A DNA stretch of 64,000 nucleotides. It comes from Aspidapion aeneum. Its lineage: Eukaryota > Arthropoda > Insecta > Coleoptera > Brentidae. The position numbers were made by a program, and so were the translations under genes. Position 1 is the stretch's first letter, and the number at the start of each line of letters is the position of its first letter. Below, one piece after another: positions 1-11,004 of this stretch. Location of the stretch: NCBI GenBank assembly GCA_963576565.1, contig OY755046.1:51516786-51580785 (forward strand), in the 5' to 3' direction. The notes beneath the pieces were generated by a model. That model saw only the letters and a list, made by a program, of their open reading frames with translations. It was not told the origin of the DNA and did not search any database.

Positions 1-364
1 TAAATTTCATACTCATTGGTTCATAAATAGGAAACTTTGTCATTTTGGATCCGCATTCTGACTGATAATTACTTTTTTCTCATTTTGAAACAAAATATTG
101 TTACAAAACCTATTTTTCTAATTTTGGTCAGAAATTAGGTCCGGGAGCCCATTGTGCAGCTCTATGAATTGGACAGCAATAAAAAATTAGCTGTGCTTTA
201 AAAAGAGATGCAAATGAGTATGTTCCAAAATTACAATTTATGTCGGGGCGCAGTTTTTTAGTGACGTCACGAGTCAGCGCCTAATAGCGCAAGTTTTTTC
301 CTATTTAACTAAAATTGTATCTCTTACCGTTTTCGAAATCCCTATGTACCTAGTTACTTTTAAA
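1..364. other. No gene seen
   Basis: AT-rich sequence with no open frame that looks coding and no repeat that I can pair elsewhere in the window. Confidence 0.5.
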
Positions 365-409
365 TGTGACATTTTGTGTATCGTTCCAACGCCTAGTTGG
401 GTCTAAAAA

Positions 410-590
410 TAACGTATCGGAGTTGGATTGGTTCGGTTCGCTACAACATATTGCAAACATCTGGCGACAAATTCTCAAAACATGCTCTAAAATGGAATCC
501 ACCAGGAACAAAAAGACCAGGAAGAACTGTTTAAATTTGAGAGGTCGAGAATCAGCAACGTACTGTAAAGACGTGTGGAAAGAAGGTAGA
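410..590 (+). pseudogene. LINE (RTE-like) 3'-terminal remnant
   Basis: A broken reading frame gives a peptide like ALKWNPPGTKRPGRT. This fits the C-terminal signature of RTE-type LINE reverse transcriptases, where ALxWNPxGxRxxGRP lies near the end of the ORF. The frame is interrupted, and a (TTCGG)2 tract sits at 431-440 just upstream of the motif. Only the tail is left and no catalytic part is present. The assignment rests on one short motif recalled from the family. Confidence 0.4.
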
Positions 591-597
591 CGGTGAC

Positions 598-1345
598 AAA
601 TTATTATGGAAATTATCTGAACAAGAATGCTTTGCCGAGTTGATTTCTGTTTTCGGTAATGAAGCACTATATCAGTCGACCCTTTATGGATTAGTCTTAG
701 CGACGATCCAAGGCCAGGTGAGGGTTCATTAAGTCTACAGCATTCTCGGTGGTGCTGAATCGTGCATTAATTCATATGAAACCGAAAATAAACGTTAGTT
801 GTCTGTTTGGGTGTTCCAAGATAAAGAAAAGCCAACAAAAGTCATCCGTCCACGAAGTGTATCCAAAAAGACGACCGCGACATTTGTCTCAAAAGCAGGT
901 CATGTAGCAACAATTCCTCTGGAAGATCAAAGGACGGTTCGGTTCGGTTCGGTTCGGTTCATTAGCTGTTAATAGCCGATTGGACCATCACCATTTGTTT
1001 GCCGAAAGTAATTGTTGAGCTTCGAAAGATGAACCACGAACGACGAATCTCCTTCATTAAGACAATGCAAGTTCGCACAAAGCACAAAAAACCATTGAAT
1101 TTTTCCCCTAAGAAAACGTCGAATTTTTAGTCCATCCTCCATACAGTCCCGACTTAGGCCCTAGCGATTTCTATACTTTTCCGAATAGACTGCATGGTCG
1201 AAGATTTCAGTCGCCAGAGGAAGCAGTCGACGCCTTCAAGAATGCAATTTTGACAGTACCAACAAACAGCTTTCACAACTGGTTTGGGTGCATGCAAAAG
1301 TGCAATAATTTTCGTGGAGAATACTTCGAGAAACAATAAAGTCTT
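598..1345 (+). mobile_element. Degenerate mariner element (DD34D transposase), copy A
   Basis: Reading across several frames on the plus strand gives mariner transposase pieces in order: an N-terminal segment (SEQECFAELISVFG), a middle part (SVWVFQDKEKPTKVI), DNASSHKAQKTIEFF with the second catalytic Asp, then VHPPYSPDLGPSD with the third, and a C-terminus ending YFEKQ before a stop near 1337. Mariner transposases cut and paste between TA sites. Frameshifts and stops show that this copy is dead. A (TTCGG)5 tract interrupts it at 936-960. A second copy of the same family lies at 26515-27236. I could not place the terminal inverted repeats. Confidence 0.8.
936..960. repeat. (TTCGG)5 tract inside mariner copy A
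   Basis: Five tandem GGTTC units lie where the transposase frame should run on after LEDQRTV. This is one of at least eight such tracts in the window. Confidence 0.9.
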
Positions 1346-1734
1346 TAAAAGTTATCTACTGTTTTATTCCAACTGTATATGCAAAACTCTCGTACTTTCG
1401 TAAAACTATTTTCATGCACATGTGGTATCACACTAGAGAGGTCTACGTAAGATCAGCTGATGTTACCAGTTAGTCTGACACCTTACCTCACCTAATTAGT
1501 CAGTTTTACTGCTGTCATAACAATGTTTTTTTTTCTATAATCACAGCCCCCTTAAATCCTACTGTCAACTGTAACAGTTTCGAAGGCTGACAGATCTAAA
1601 ATTTTGACTATTTTGAAAACAAAAAAATATAGGCTGACAAGAAAATCATGGAAATGTCAGCCTTCGACAGTGTTGTATTTCAAAGAAGGATCAGGCTTGT
1701 TAATTTGAGGGGGCTGTGCTATAATCTGTTTTCC

Positions 1735-1967
1735 TTACTCAGTTCTTCTCTCTTCCAGAGTGTGCAATTTCCGGTCAACCCAGCTGACAATTCTGGAACC
1801 AGCGTTCCTGCCGTTAACGTCAAAATCCGATGACAGATGAACAACAAATTTGTAATTTTCGCCCTCTGTTTGACGATCCAAGAAGTCTTCGTAGTTTTTT
1901 AATTTCCTTTCAAGAATTTCGGTTCTGCTGATTCTTCGATTACGGTCTTTCCATTGGGCACGGGATT
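1735..1967 (-). CDS. Predicted terminal exon of an unrecognised gene
   Basis: A minus-strand open exon begins after a good acceptor (TTTTCAG, ending 1968) and runs to a TAA at 1735-1737. It gives about 76 residues, starting ESRAQWKDRNRRISRTEILE and ending HTLEERRTE. The composition is charged and coding-like. The exon starts in phase 1, which matches the end of the exon at 4251-4052, so the two can be joined without breaking the frame (intron about 2.1 kb). I do not recognise the protein. The alternative is a chance open frame, but paired splice sites and matching phase argue against that. Confidence 0.45.
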
Positions 1968-2010
1968 CTGAAAAGCATAACAGGTGGTAATTGAGATATG
2001 AAGAGGTCAA

Positions 2011-4051
2011 TTAGTCTCTAGAAGAGTTTAGGTATAGTTTTGCTCAGTCCTCTTAATGACCTAAAAATCATTTAAGGGTCAAAGTGTGGGCGAGTTTGTT
2101 AATTCAACAGATTTTTCCTATAGATTTTTTGACACATGACAAATGACATTTTCTTTCGGTGAGTCCGATGATCAGCGACAAATAACGAAGAATAATTGTT
2201 TTCTTAACCTCGCTTTTTCGTTTTGTTTAAGACATTTTAAAATACGAATTGATACTATAAATAACGATGTTATTCCGTTATAGGTTATACTTATAAGGTC
2301 CGCAGTTCTGGAATTTTAATGTTATTAAATGGGAGCGAGGTGCAAAATTTTAGGGTGGTGAACTTTTTTCTTGTATGAATTCTTTAAATGGGTGAGAATG
2401 AGAATCTTGCTAAGTCAAGATCAATAGGGATACGTAAATCGAGTGAGATCGCATGCTCAGTTAGAGTTTTACCGGATTTTAAGGGAGTAGTCCTTGCCGT
2501 TACTGGGTAACGATTTATCGGAAAGTTATTTTAATAAAACGGGAATGTTGATAACGGTATTTACAAGGAACAGTTGTCCGCATCCCTATCATAGGTCTAC
2601 AGGTGGAGGAGAGGACCAAACTTTGTATGTGCATCAAAATTAACTCCAGCTCTGTATCTTTCAGGATGTCTATTGCAATTTTACTTACTTTCCACACCAT
2701 AAAGCATTTTTTTCTACAAGCGACAGCAAACAAGATCATTTGCGCACACTTTTGCATATCGATACCCTAATTCTGAAACGTCGCAACCTACAAAAAAATT
2801 AAAATTCATATTTTTGTATCAGAGGTTAGTAATTATGCATAGCTATATGCTGCTAAATCCTTGCAACCAAAAAAAAATATATATAAAACGGTCATTCCCG
2901 CTATTTCTTATAAGTCGCATAATGCTTACCCTATGTAATTTGCTTCTAACTTTTCTTATTCCTGTAAAATTTTGTTGAGTTGGGTTACGACGTGTCAGAA
3001 TTAGGGTGACGATATGCAAAGTAGCACTTAAAAACTTTTTCCGCATAGTACATTGTCATACAACGTCTTCACATCAGTTTAGAGTTTTAAGTAGTTCGAT
3101 GTGATATGGATGGTTTTTGGTTTATTTTTCTTATAATTTAATTTTTTAATATTTTCCGCACACATTCGAAGAAAAAATATTGTTACTGATGCGTGCTCAA
3201 AGTAGTTTTCCCGCAGTTAAAGCTTATCCTAACTTTGTTTCGCGCTGTTCGTTTAACTGCTATCGCGTGCAGAAAAACATAACTTAGCGCACTGATAAGG
3301 AAAACTACAGAAAAAAATGAGCAAAAAAATTAAAACAAGGCTCAGGTGAACAAAAAAAAACCAAACCGTTATTGACATTCAGATTGGTCACCGGCCCCCA
3401 GAGGAGGTGAGCATTGATGCCATTAATTGGTGACTAATCATTCAAATTTATTAGATACTTTACGAACCCTATATGGATTTCAACGAATTTCACTGATTAT
3501 TATAGGAATTTGAGTGTTGTCATCGGTGAGCTTATCGTTGAATTTACAAACTTACCCCTTATAAGCTAATGTGACATTTCTGACCTTGGAACTCGGAGCC
3601 GCCCACAGCCGCCATTATTGTAGCGTGTTGTTTGTTTGACCAATCAGTGAAGTAAACTCTTGCCACGTGTTAAATACTGATAGAAAAGAATGTGTAAACT
3701 CCAATGAACTGTAAATTTAAACTTTATTGGTCTACAAATCTACCCTTTTAGTAGCCCTATTCTTGAATTCCGGAAAAAAAATTATTCCTCTGCCTCGAAC
3801 AACGCATCTGATTGGTCCACGCAGATGATTTCTCTCGGTTTTGGCACGTATGATTTTATTTTAGGGGGAATTTGTTCTATTGATCGTTTGTATGAAAAAT
3901 AAAAACTAACAATTCTGTTAAAATTATGTCATTAATATCAAAAGTGAGAGAAATTGCATGTGTTGACAAATAAAGAGCGTGCATTCGAGGCTAAGGAATA
4001 AAATTTGCCCGAAAATCAAGAATAGCACCACAGAGTTTTTTAACTTTGTAC
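2011..4051. other. Probable intron of the minus-strand gene; no other gene
   Basis: AT-rich sequence lies between the two predicted exons. A minus-strand open frame at 2757-2515 (80 codons) has no recognisable motif and mixed splice-like signals, so I do not call it. Confidence 0.4.
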
Positions 4052-4251
4052 CTTTTCTAACTTGCTCCACTGTCTGCTGAATATCCCAGTCTAATTCTTC
4101 CTCCGTCATTGGTTTTGATGTAGGCATCCCCTTTCCGAACTGAATATGGAGGCACATAGCCCCCACCGCTTTTGCGACTCCCACACCTTCACCCTCTTCT
4201 GCAATCTCATCTATGTTCGAAACTATGAGAGTTTCGCGAAAGCTTAGTTTT
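4052..4251 (-). CDS. Predicted internal exon of the same unrecognised gene
   Basis: A 200-nt open exon on the minus strand sits between an acceptor (ACAATCAG, ending 4252) and a donor (AAAAG/GTACAAAG, GT at 4051-4050). It encodes 66 full codons, including VAKAVGAMCLHIQFGKGMPT and the acidic MTEEELDWDIQQTVEQVRK. The exon enters with one base carried from a missing upstream exon and leaves in phase 1, compatible with the exon at 1967-1735. No family is recognised and no transposon protein is suggested. The upstream exons were not found; sequence just beyond is repeat-filled. Confidence 0.45.
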
Positions 4252-4308
4252 CTGATTGTGTCTAAATCTAAAAGATAATTTGTCTACGTCAGCTACTATA
4301 TCTAAGTT

Positions 4309-4760
4309 ATTTTAAAAATCCTGGGAATCGATCAATAAAAATCTTTTGTTTGTTTTACTTCTCTGTACGTTGCACTTCTCCGTAGAACCATCCATCCCTT
4401 GAATCGTCTCTGAATCTTATTCCTGACCGTTGAAACTGTAAATTATTTTAAAAATCCTGGGAATCGGTCAATAAAAATCTCTTGTTTGTTCGTTTGTGAC
4501 GTTTCAGTTTATTCAAACCATCATCAGACATTTACTTCTCTGTACGTTGCACTTCTCCGTAGAATCATCCATGCCTTGAATCCCTGGCATTTGTTGTAAT
4601 TTAAATATTATTCCTGACCGTTGAAACTGTAAATTATTTTTAAAATCCATGGAATCGATCAATAAAAATCTCTTGTTTAATAATATATATTATAATCTAT
4701 AATCTCTGTCTTGTTTGTTTGTTTGTGACGTTTCAGTTTATTCAAACTATCATTAGACAT
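4309..4760. repeat. Degenerate tandem repeat, three units
   Basis: The phrase AAAATCC(T/A)GGGAATCG(A/G)TCAATAA recurs near 4312, 4448 and 4637. Two copies of TTGCACTTCTCCGTAGAA and of GTGACGTTTCAGTTTATTC lie between them. Unit spacing is about 136 and 189 bases. The TTGCACTTCTCCGT word also flanks the foldback element that follows. Confidence 0.75.
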
Positions 4761-4867
4761 TAACTTCTCTGTACAGGGTGACTCATTTCCCACCCTTTTA
4801 GACCATTAATAATTGATGTAGGAATATAAAAGAAATTAGAGGATCGTGGCCCGTCCGTTTTGATAGC

Positions 4868-5830
4868 CCTGGCTTGCTTTACGATGAGTAACCTTAGATA
4901 TAGTAATGGATGGTTCCACGGAGAAGTGCAACGTACAGGGTGTCTCATTATATTTTTTCCCACCCTTTTAGACCATTAATAATGGATATAGGAATATACA
5001 AGAAATTGTGTTGGAATTCGCGAAATTTTTACTTTTAAATTGTATCTTGACTTTATTCCTGATGCTTACCGTATTTGACAGGCGCTCAAATTTATAGTTT
5101 TTGTAAATTGGATGCTCCTTATATTATTAAATTAATAGATTAGGCTTGGAATACACTTTCCGAAAATACCCCATATGTCGCAGTTTTGATAAATAGTTTC
5201 TGAAATATTAGCGATAAATTTTTAATTGATAAAAAAAAATAACATTACCACTTTTGTGTTAATTTCAGTGTCCTTATTTCGAACTTTGTTAGTCCCCATG
5301 TATAAACAGTGACAATGACAACTATTTTTTTTTAAATGACGCTCAAAATGACAACCAGTAACGACAACAAAGTTGTGTTATTGTCATTGTTGATACATGG
5401 GGACTAACATAATTTGAAATAAGCATACTAAAATTAACACAAGAGCGGTAATGTTATAATTGCTAATATCTCAGAAACTATGGCTCTAAACTACGGCATA
5501 TCGGGTATTTTTGGAAAATATGTTCCAAGCCTAATCTATTAATTAAATAATATAAGGAGCATTCAATTTACAAAAACTATAAATTTGAGCGCCTGTCAAA
5601 TATGGTAAGCATCAGGATTAAAGTCAAGATGCAATTTAAGTAAAAATTTCGCGAATTCGAACACAATTTCTTGTATATTCCTATATCCATTATTAATGGT
5701 CTAAAAGGGTGGGAAAAAATCTAATGAGACACCCTGTACGTTGCACTTCTCCGTGGAACCATCCGTTCCTTGAATTCCTGGCATATTTTTAAATTACTAT
5801 ATCTAAGGTCACTCATCGTAAAGCAAGCTT
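4868..5830. mobile_element. Foldback (long inverted-repeat) element
   Basis: The two halves are inverted copies of each other around about 5340. The core begins TACAGGGTGTCTCATTA at 4934 and ends with its reverse complement at 5738. Pairing continues outward through TTGCACTTCTCCGTGGAACC and TTACGATGAGT(A/G)ACCTTAGAT. It therefore has no simple target duplication at the core ends. It has no coding capacity and is non-autonomous. Confidence 0.85.
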
Positions 5831-6531
5831 TACAGATAGCGAACCCTGACATTGATTTTCTATTTTTGGTTATAATGTTTGACATGTTTTCCTCGGTTTC
5901 GCATTGGCGGCTCGTTCTGAATTTAAAAATGTTGATTTAACACAGTCTAATAACTTTTTAATAGCAATAGAGTTCCAAGGTAGTTTGCAGCATTACTTTT
6001 TATTTCTAAATACATAAATATATAGTTTACAGGTACCTTCCGACTGTGTAAAATAACATCTGTAAAATAAAACCGAAATGCGAAACTGAGGAAATAATGT
6101 CAAAAATAATAGGCTTCGCTTCCTAGAAAGCTGGCCTTTACGATGAGTGTCCTTAACTATATCTATGGTCAGTAGATCAAAAAACTTTGTGACCTTAACT
6201 ATATCGGGTTCCCAAAGTAAGATCTAGGATGCTAAACGCCGTGTGTTAGAATAAAGACAGATAGTAAATTAAATGAGAAAGAAAAAAACACGGGTATAGG
6301 CCGTAGTTGTTATGACAAATTAAAATTAGAGGATGGTGGTAACACATTCCAAATTCTTTCTTTTTCTGTATTTTTACCACGGAACTGTAACAGTTTATGT
6401 TACAGTTCCGTGATTTTTACACGTTTTAGGCTTAGATAAGCTTGTTATTTTTTTTCTTTGAAACAAAAAAAACATACAAAATAAATATCTATTAAAAATA
6501 TTTTTTACAAAAAATTGCATTTGCATTTTGC
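5831..6531. other. Intergenic, repeat fragments only
   Basis: Pieces of the preceding element recur (TTTACGATGAGTGTCCTTAACTATATC near 6139 and again near 6190). At 6372-6411 there is a short perfect palindrome around the word ACGGAACTGTAACAG. No gene seen. Confidence 0.5.
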
Positions 6532-6539
6532 ATCGAAAT

Positions 6540-7064
6540 TAGGGTATTTAAGTCCCGGGACGAAATATGTTTTCGGGACTTCGGGACCAAATGTCAGGTC
6601 CCGGGACTAGTCCCGGGACTGGTCTCGAAACTAAAATAAAAGTAATTAAATTAATTTAACACAGAACATAACACAGGTTTATTGATATTGGTAAATGGTT
6701 AACATAAAAACAAATTGACAATGTAGCAAATGAAAAGGTAAGTATAGGGAAACATTACTTTTGTCCAAAGTCAGATTTAAGTGCGACGAGTGCATTTAAG
6801 GGCTCATCATTTAACCGAACGAAGCGTGTTACAAAATCACCGGCCACTGAGAAAGCTCTCTCCGATTGGACGCTGGTAGGTGGTATAGTCAGTAAATGCT
6901 CGTAGCATAACTACAAATATTGTCCTCGACAACCGCCATCCTCAAAAAATAGCGGTTTCGGGACCAAGTTGAGGTCTTGAGAGCTTCACTGAGTCCCGGG
7001 ACCACTTTTTTTAGGGAAACTCCCGGGATGGTCCCGGGACTAAGTCCCGGTACTGGATACCCTA
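6540..7064. mobile_element. Non-autonomous hAT element with 8-bp target duplication
   Basis: The element starts TAGGGTAT and ends ATACCCTA. It is flanked by the direct repeat ATCGAAAT at 6532-6539 and 7065-7072, the 8-bp duplication expected of hAT transposons. Both ends are rich in GTCCCGGGAC words, repeated in both orientations (6553-6630 and 6993-7055), which suggests transposase-binding arrays. It still carries the transposase C-terminus on the minus strand. Confidence 0.9.
6755..6895 (-). pseudogene. hAT transposase C-terminal (dimerisation) fragment
   Basis: Minus-strand translation gives PPTSVQSERAFSVAGDFVTR followed by LNALVALKSDFGQK and a stop at 6755-6757. SxxSERxFSxAG and the LxxLxxLK ending are hallmarks of the hAT dimerisation domain. 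Upstream the frame closes quickly, so the DDE core is missing. The fragment lies inside the 525-bp hAT element and points to the autonomous family that mobilised it. Confidence 0.85.
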
Positions 7065-7204
7065 ATCGAAATATCAAAAAATTTTAAGATCGAAACTAAG
7101 CACCTCGGCTTTTCTACCGTACAAAACATCTCAATTAGTGTGGCATTAATTCGGTTATATTAGTTTGACGACTTATAGCAAAGATGGTGATGGCCTTAAC
7201 TACT

Positions 7205-7350
7205 AGCATGGGCGCACCCAGGAGGGGGCGTCGGGGTCCGCCCCTCCAAGTATAATTTTTTCTGGTATTTTTGACATATTTCATGAATAAAGATAATAAA
7301 ATTTCATAAAATACGGCATTATGGGGTCTCAGGCCCCGCCCCACAAGGCA
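7205..7350 (+). repeat. GGGCGCACCCAGG dispersed repeat, copy 1
   Basis: It starts ATGGGCGCACCCAGGAGGGG and runs through TTTCATGAAxxAxxATAAAATxxGxCATTATGGGGTCTC. The same order of words is present at 28094-28215 and, inverted, at 63515-63740. A related core is inside the hAT MITE at 49243-49440. Confidence 0.7.
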
Positions 7351-7351
7351 G

Positions 7352-7633
7352 TGGCGGATCCAGGGGGGAACACTAGGGGCACTTGTCCCCCCCCCCCCGA
7401 GAATTTTTTGAATATACAAAAATTGAGTAAAAAGTAATGTTTTTGCTAATAAAAATTCAAAATTTTTGCTTGCGGCGCATGAAAGTGTCTATTGTTATTA
7501 TCATCGAAATTACAACCACTGACTAATCCAATAAAATTCTGCTTAAAAAAATGTATACCGTTTTTTCCCAACAGAGAATGTCACCTTAAGTGGTCCCCCC
7601 CTCCCCCGAGAAGCACCTCTGGATCCGCCCTTG
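7352..7633. mobile_element. hAT-like MITE (CAGTGGCGGATCC ends), degenerate
   Basis: The left end CAGTGGCGGATCCAGGGG and right end CTCTGGATCCGCCCTTG are imperfect inverted repeats. They match the ends of the well-preserved copy at 54502-54810. No flanking duplication is visible here, so it is old or was inserted at the edge of the neighbouring repeat. It is noncoding. Confidence 0.65.
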
Positions 7634-7697
7634 CTACTCGATAAGGACAATATTTTTAATGCGATTAAAGTAAATAACTGGGAGCATTACACAATAT

Positions 7698-8541
7698 ACA
7701 GGGTGTCCCATTAAGGATGGCAGCCGGATTTATCCCAGGTACTAGTACAGCTACGACTTCGGGAAAAAAAAATTATAACAAAATCAGGCCTTGTGAATTC
7801 ACCCAAAATATTTTTGTTTCTGTAGCTCCCCGCTAGGGGGCAGTAATAACATCTCCCAACTATAAAAATTGAATTTTATGACAAAACTCTATGATAAACA
7901 TATACAAATTTTATCATACTCGTATTCCTTGAAAAATTCTGCATAATTTGAATCTCTCACTTGTACCTCTTTCTCACTTCCCCACATGGATGTAATGCAA
8001 ATGTCATTTTTTATTTAAAAAAGAATGACTTCTACGTGGTAATTAAACCGACTTAATTAAAATTTTTTCGAAATAATTTTTTAAGAAATTTAAGTTTTTT
8101 GGTTTGGTACTTTTAAAAAATTTCCTCTCTTGAAAAATTTAATTTAAACAAAAAATCTAGAATATTTGCATTTTTAGGGTTTTCTTAATAAGTCAAATAA
8201 ATGATAAGAGTCGGTTTAGTTACCACGTAGAAGTAATTATTTTTTAAATAAAAAGTGACATTTTCATTCAACCCATGTGGTGAGGGGTCCAAATTATGCA
8301 GAATTTTTCAAGGAATACGAATATGGTAAAATTTGTGTATGTTTATCATAGAGTTTTGTCATAAAATGCAATTTTTATAGTTGGGAGGTATTATTACTGC
8401 CCCCTAGCGGGGAGCTACAAAACAAAATTATTTTAGGTAAATTCACAAGACCGATTTTGTTATAAAAAATTTTTCCCGAAGTCGTAGCTGTACTAGTATC
8501 TGAGATAAATCCGGCTGTCATCCTTAATGGGACACCCTGTA
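7698..8541. mobile_element. 844-bp foldback MITE with TA duplication
   Basis: Ends are TACAGGGTGTCCCATTAAGG and its reverse complement, with TA on both sides (7696-7697, 8542-8543), as for Tc1/mariner-type insertions. The whole element is an inverted repeat: CCCCGCTAGGGGGCAGTAAT at about 7829 pairs with the reverse complement near 8400, and ATTCCTTGAAAAATTCTGCATA pairs likewise. It is noncoding and could form a long hairpin. Confidence 0.9.
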
Positions 8542-8543
8542 TA

Positions 8544-9924
8544 GGGTGTTCCACCGAAAACTGTCAATGGCCTATATCTTGAAAACGATAATGAATTTGG
8601 AAAAACCCTCGGACACGTCGATTTTGTGTGCGAGGTTAAATTTGCAAATTTGGAAGCAAATATCTCAAAAACTAATCGATGGATTTTCGAAATTTTTACA
8701 AAGTTATAAAGATATTCAAGAGACAAAAACAGTTCTTTACACCTAATTGTATTACTCGACTGTACAGCCCGACTGCGTATGATGTTAACTTCATCAATTA
8801 GGTACTTTTTTATTACTTCCTTGCGAAAGTTCGACCAGTTAGGTACTGTGATTCACGTATTAGTGTTTTTATTTTTATTATTTTTTAATTAAAAAACACA
8901 TAGTACGGAAGAAGTCATACTTTTAGCGACATGTTTACGAATTGTTCCGAACTGAATATGTTAAAACCATACGAATGAGCATACACTTTTAAAATAGTGG
9001 CGATATCGGCCTGCACCTGTCTTTTTTTTTTCTTGTTTATTTTTTGTCTATCTATACTCAAACACACGACCTTGTTCCATGCAACATCCAGTACTAATAA
9101 TTCCTAGCAAAGAAAACAGTTCTGTTCCTTTTGGTTTAATTTACAACACATTAAAGACGATTTAAATTTTTTTGTTAAAAATTTTTTGCCGGTAAAAACT
9201 AAGCACCAGTTTTATAAAATCTTGTAGGAATAGACTAATTAATATAGTTTTTATTAATAAGATAGACACATAAGTAAAACGAACTTGTATCTTATATTTG
9301 TGCAAGTTAAAATTTTAATTTAAAATTATGTAATTGTTAGGTAAATTTGTAAGCGTAAGAGTTTGATATGATTTTGTACTTGTGTAAGTTTAAAGAAAAA
9401 CTTTTATTATTATATTTAACGTGATATTTCTCTGTATATACATATAAGCTTTCTAAAAATAATATTTTAATAAACTCTCTGATAACGAAAACGATTAGAC
9501 TGGCTTAAAAAAGGAAGATATAGGTGGTGCAAACTTCCGGTTTGATGCTAAGGATATTTATTATAAAAATTGTAGTAGCTTTATTGCTTTCACGTTTTTA
9601 CAAATCCTGTCGATACAACCTATTTATTTTCTTTATACAGCCGTCTAAAGATTTTTTACCTTTTATATTAGAAGGCAAATATTGACACACAGATGTTCGC
9701 GGGTTACGTTAAGATTCCCTAAAAACTATATGCATTCTATGATAAACTATTACGTGTTGAATGGTTACCTGATGTCTACTACTACCTAGTTTGTCATTCT
9801 TATCATCATGATGCAGGTCCATTTTGTTCAAATTATGATCCTGGAATAACTATCCAACAACATAAATCAAAATATGAACAAGAGAACTCTGAGATAAGAG
9901 ATAAAATTCGGACCTTGTCTTACC
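8544..9924. other. No gene seen
   Basis: AT-rich sequence. A segment starting TATAGGGTGTTCCACCGAAA at 8542 has one transposon-like end, but I could not find a partner end. Nothing else is supportable. Confidence 0.4.
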
Positions 9925-10836
9925 TTAAAATGACTTGTGAATTTTACATTTTGTTATAACTATTAAAGTTACCTTCATAATTTTAAGAAAATCTTCTGTT
10001 GCCTACCAATCTTTAACTATGGCTATCTTTTAGAAGATATTGACCATCTAAGCCTCCAGTGCTTACCAATATTAAAATCGGGCAAATAATGCCTTAGATC
10101 AAATAAGGGATATTGTTCATGGTCTCGTTCAATCTGTTCATATTTTTGTTTAAAGATTCTGGTGTCTTCTACAGTCTCAAGAAGATCTTGCAGTAATTCT
10201 TCTATAGTTTCTTTTTTAAAATTTTCTTCTTCTTTTCGTATTTTTACCTCTTCAGAAGTTACTTCATAGATATCTATAAAACATTTTTGTTGGTTAGTTG
10301 GTCCTTAATCTTGTTATCTATCAAAGTTGCAAAGCATCCTTTTTACCCAATAAATTAGCAAAATCATGTTCGGGTACATCATTTTGGCTTCTCAAATATT
10401 CATAAATTGTCTCATCTAAGTACTGTTCAATATTATTTATATTAGAGGATGTGGTGGGTGCCAGTTGGTCTTTAGAAAGACTAATAGTAACATTATTGGT
10501 GGCTTCTTCTGGTGGTTCATGAATGATTTTATTTTCTGTTTCAATCTCTTCTTCTGTTTTTATATCAAAATCACCAGTTTCTTGAAAACTACTATTATCA
10601 ATAGTAACATTATTGGTGGCTTCTTCTGGCGGTTCATGGATTTTGCTCTCTGTTTCAAACTGTTCTTCTGTTTTTATTTCAAAATCCTCAGTTTCTTGAA
10701 AATGACTATTATCAATAGTAACATCATTGGTTGCTTCTTCTGGCGGTTCATGGATTTTGTCCTCTGTTTGAAACTCTTCTTCTGTTTTTATGTCAAATTC
10801 CGCAGTTTCTATCACAGCTTCTTCTATAGTTTCCAT
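9925..10836 (-). CDS. Three-exon acidic repeat protein of unknown function
   Basis: Model on the minus strand: exon 1 10836-10347 (ATG at 10836), intron of 43 nt, exon 2 10303-10067, intron of 71 nt, exon 3 9995-9925 (TAA). Both introns are GT-AG, and the frame stays open across both joins for about 265 residues. Residues about 14-128 are three tandem copies of a 38-residue acidic unit containing KTEE and HEPPEEATN(D/N)VTI. These are followed by a helical YLDETIYEYLRSQ segment and, in exon 2, a charged region predicted to be coiled (EEVKIRKEEENFKKETIEEL). No signal peptide or catalytic motif is seen. If exon 1 is read alone it ends after LLGKKDALQL. Introns this short are small but acceptable for insects. 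The family is not recognised. Confidence 0.5.
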
Positions 10837-10954
10837 TGAAAATGTTTCCGAATATTTATATTTGTTTATTTTTGTGTCATTTTGAAAATTTCAACTTGAC
10901 TATTGTTAGTAAGGTATACTTGGCGACACTACTTTATAACGTCTTTTAGAAAGG

Positions 10955-11004
10955 CCCTGGACAAGGTCTGTAGAGACCTTGAGACTACAGACCTTGGGCC
11001 CTGG
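10955..11004. repeat. 50-bp palindrome
   Basis: CCAAGGTCTGTAG-type words are arranged as an imperfect palindrome around GAGACCTTGAGAC, about 120 bases upstream of the minus-strand ATG at 10836. A similar word (CCAAGGTCTGTAGAGG) occurs inverted at 37909 and 38430. Confidence 0.6.

Noticed and set aside
2515..2757. 80-codon minus-strand ORF as a gene
   Set aside because: No motif, no matching splice phase with the flanking exons, and composition like intergenic sequence.
10465..10839. 124-codon plus-strand ORF opposite the acidic repeat protein
   Set aside because: It is the antisense of the 38-residue repeats and is dominated by Phe/Trp runs; the minus-strand model has splice support.
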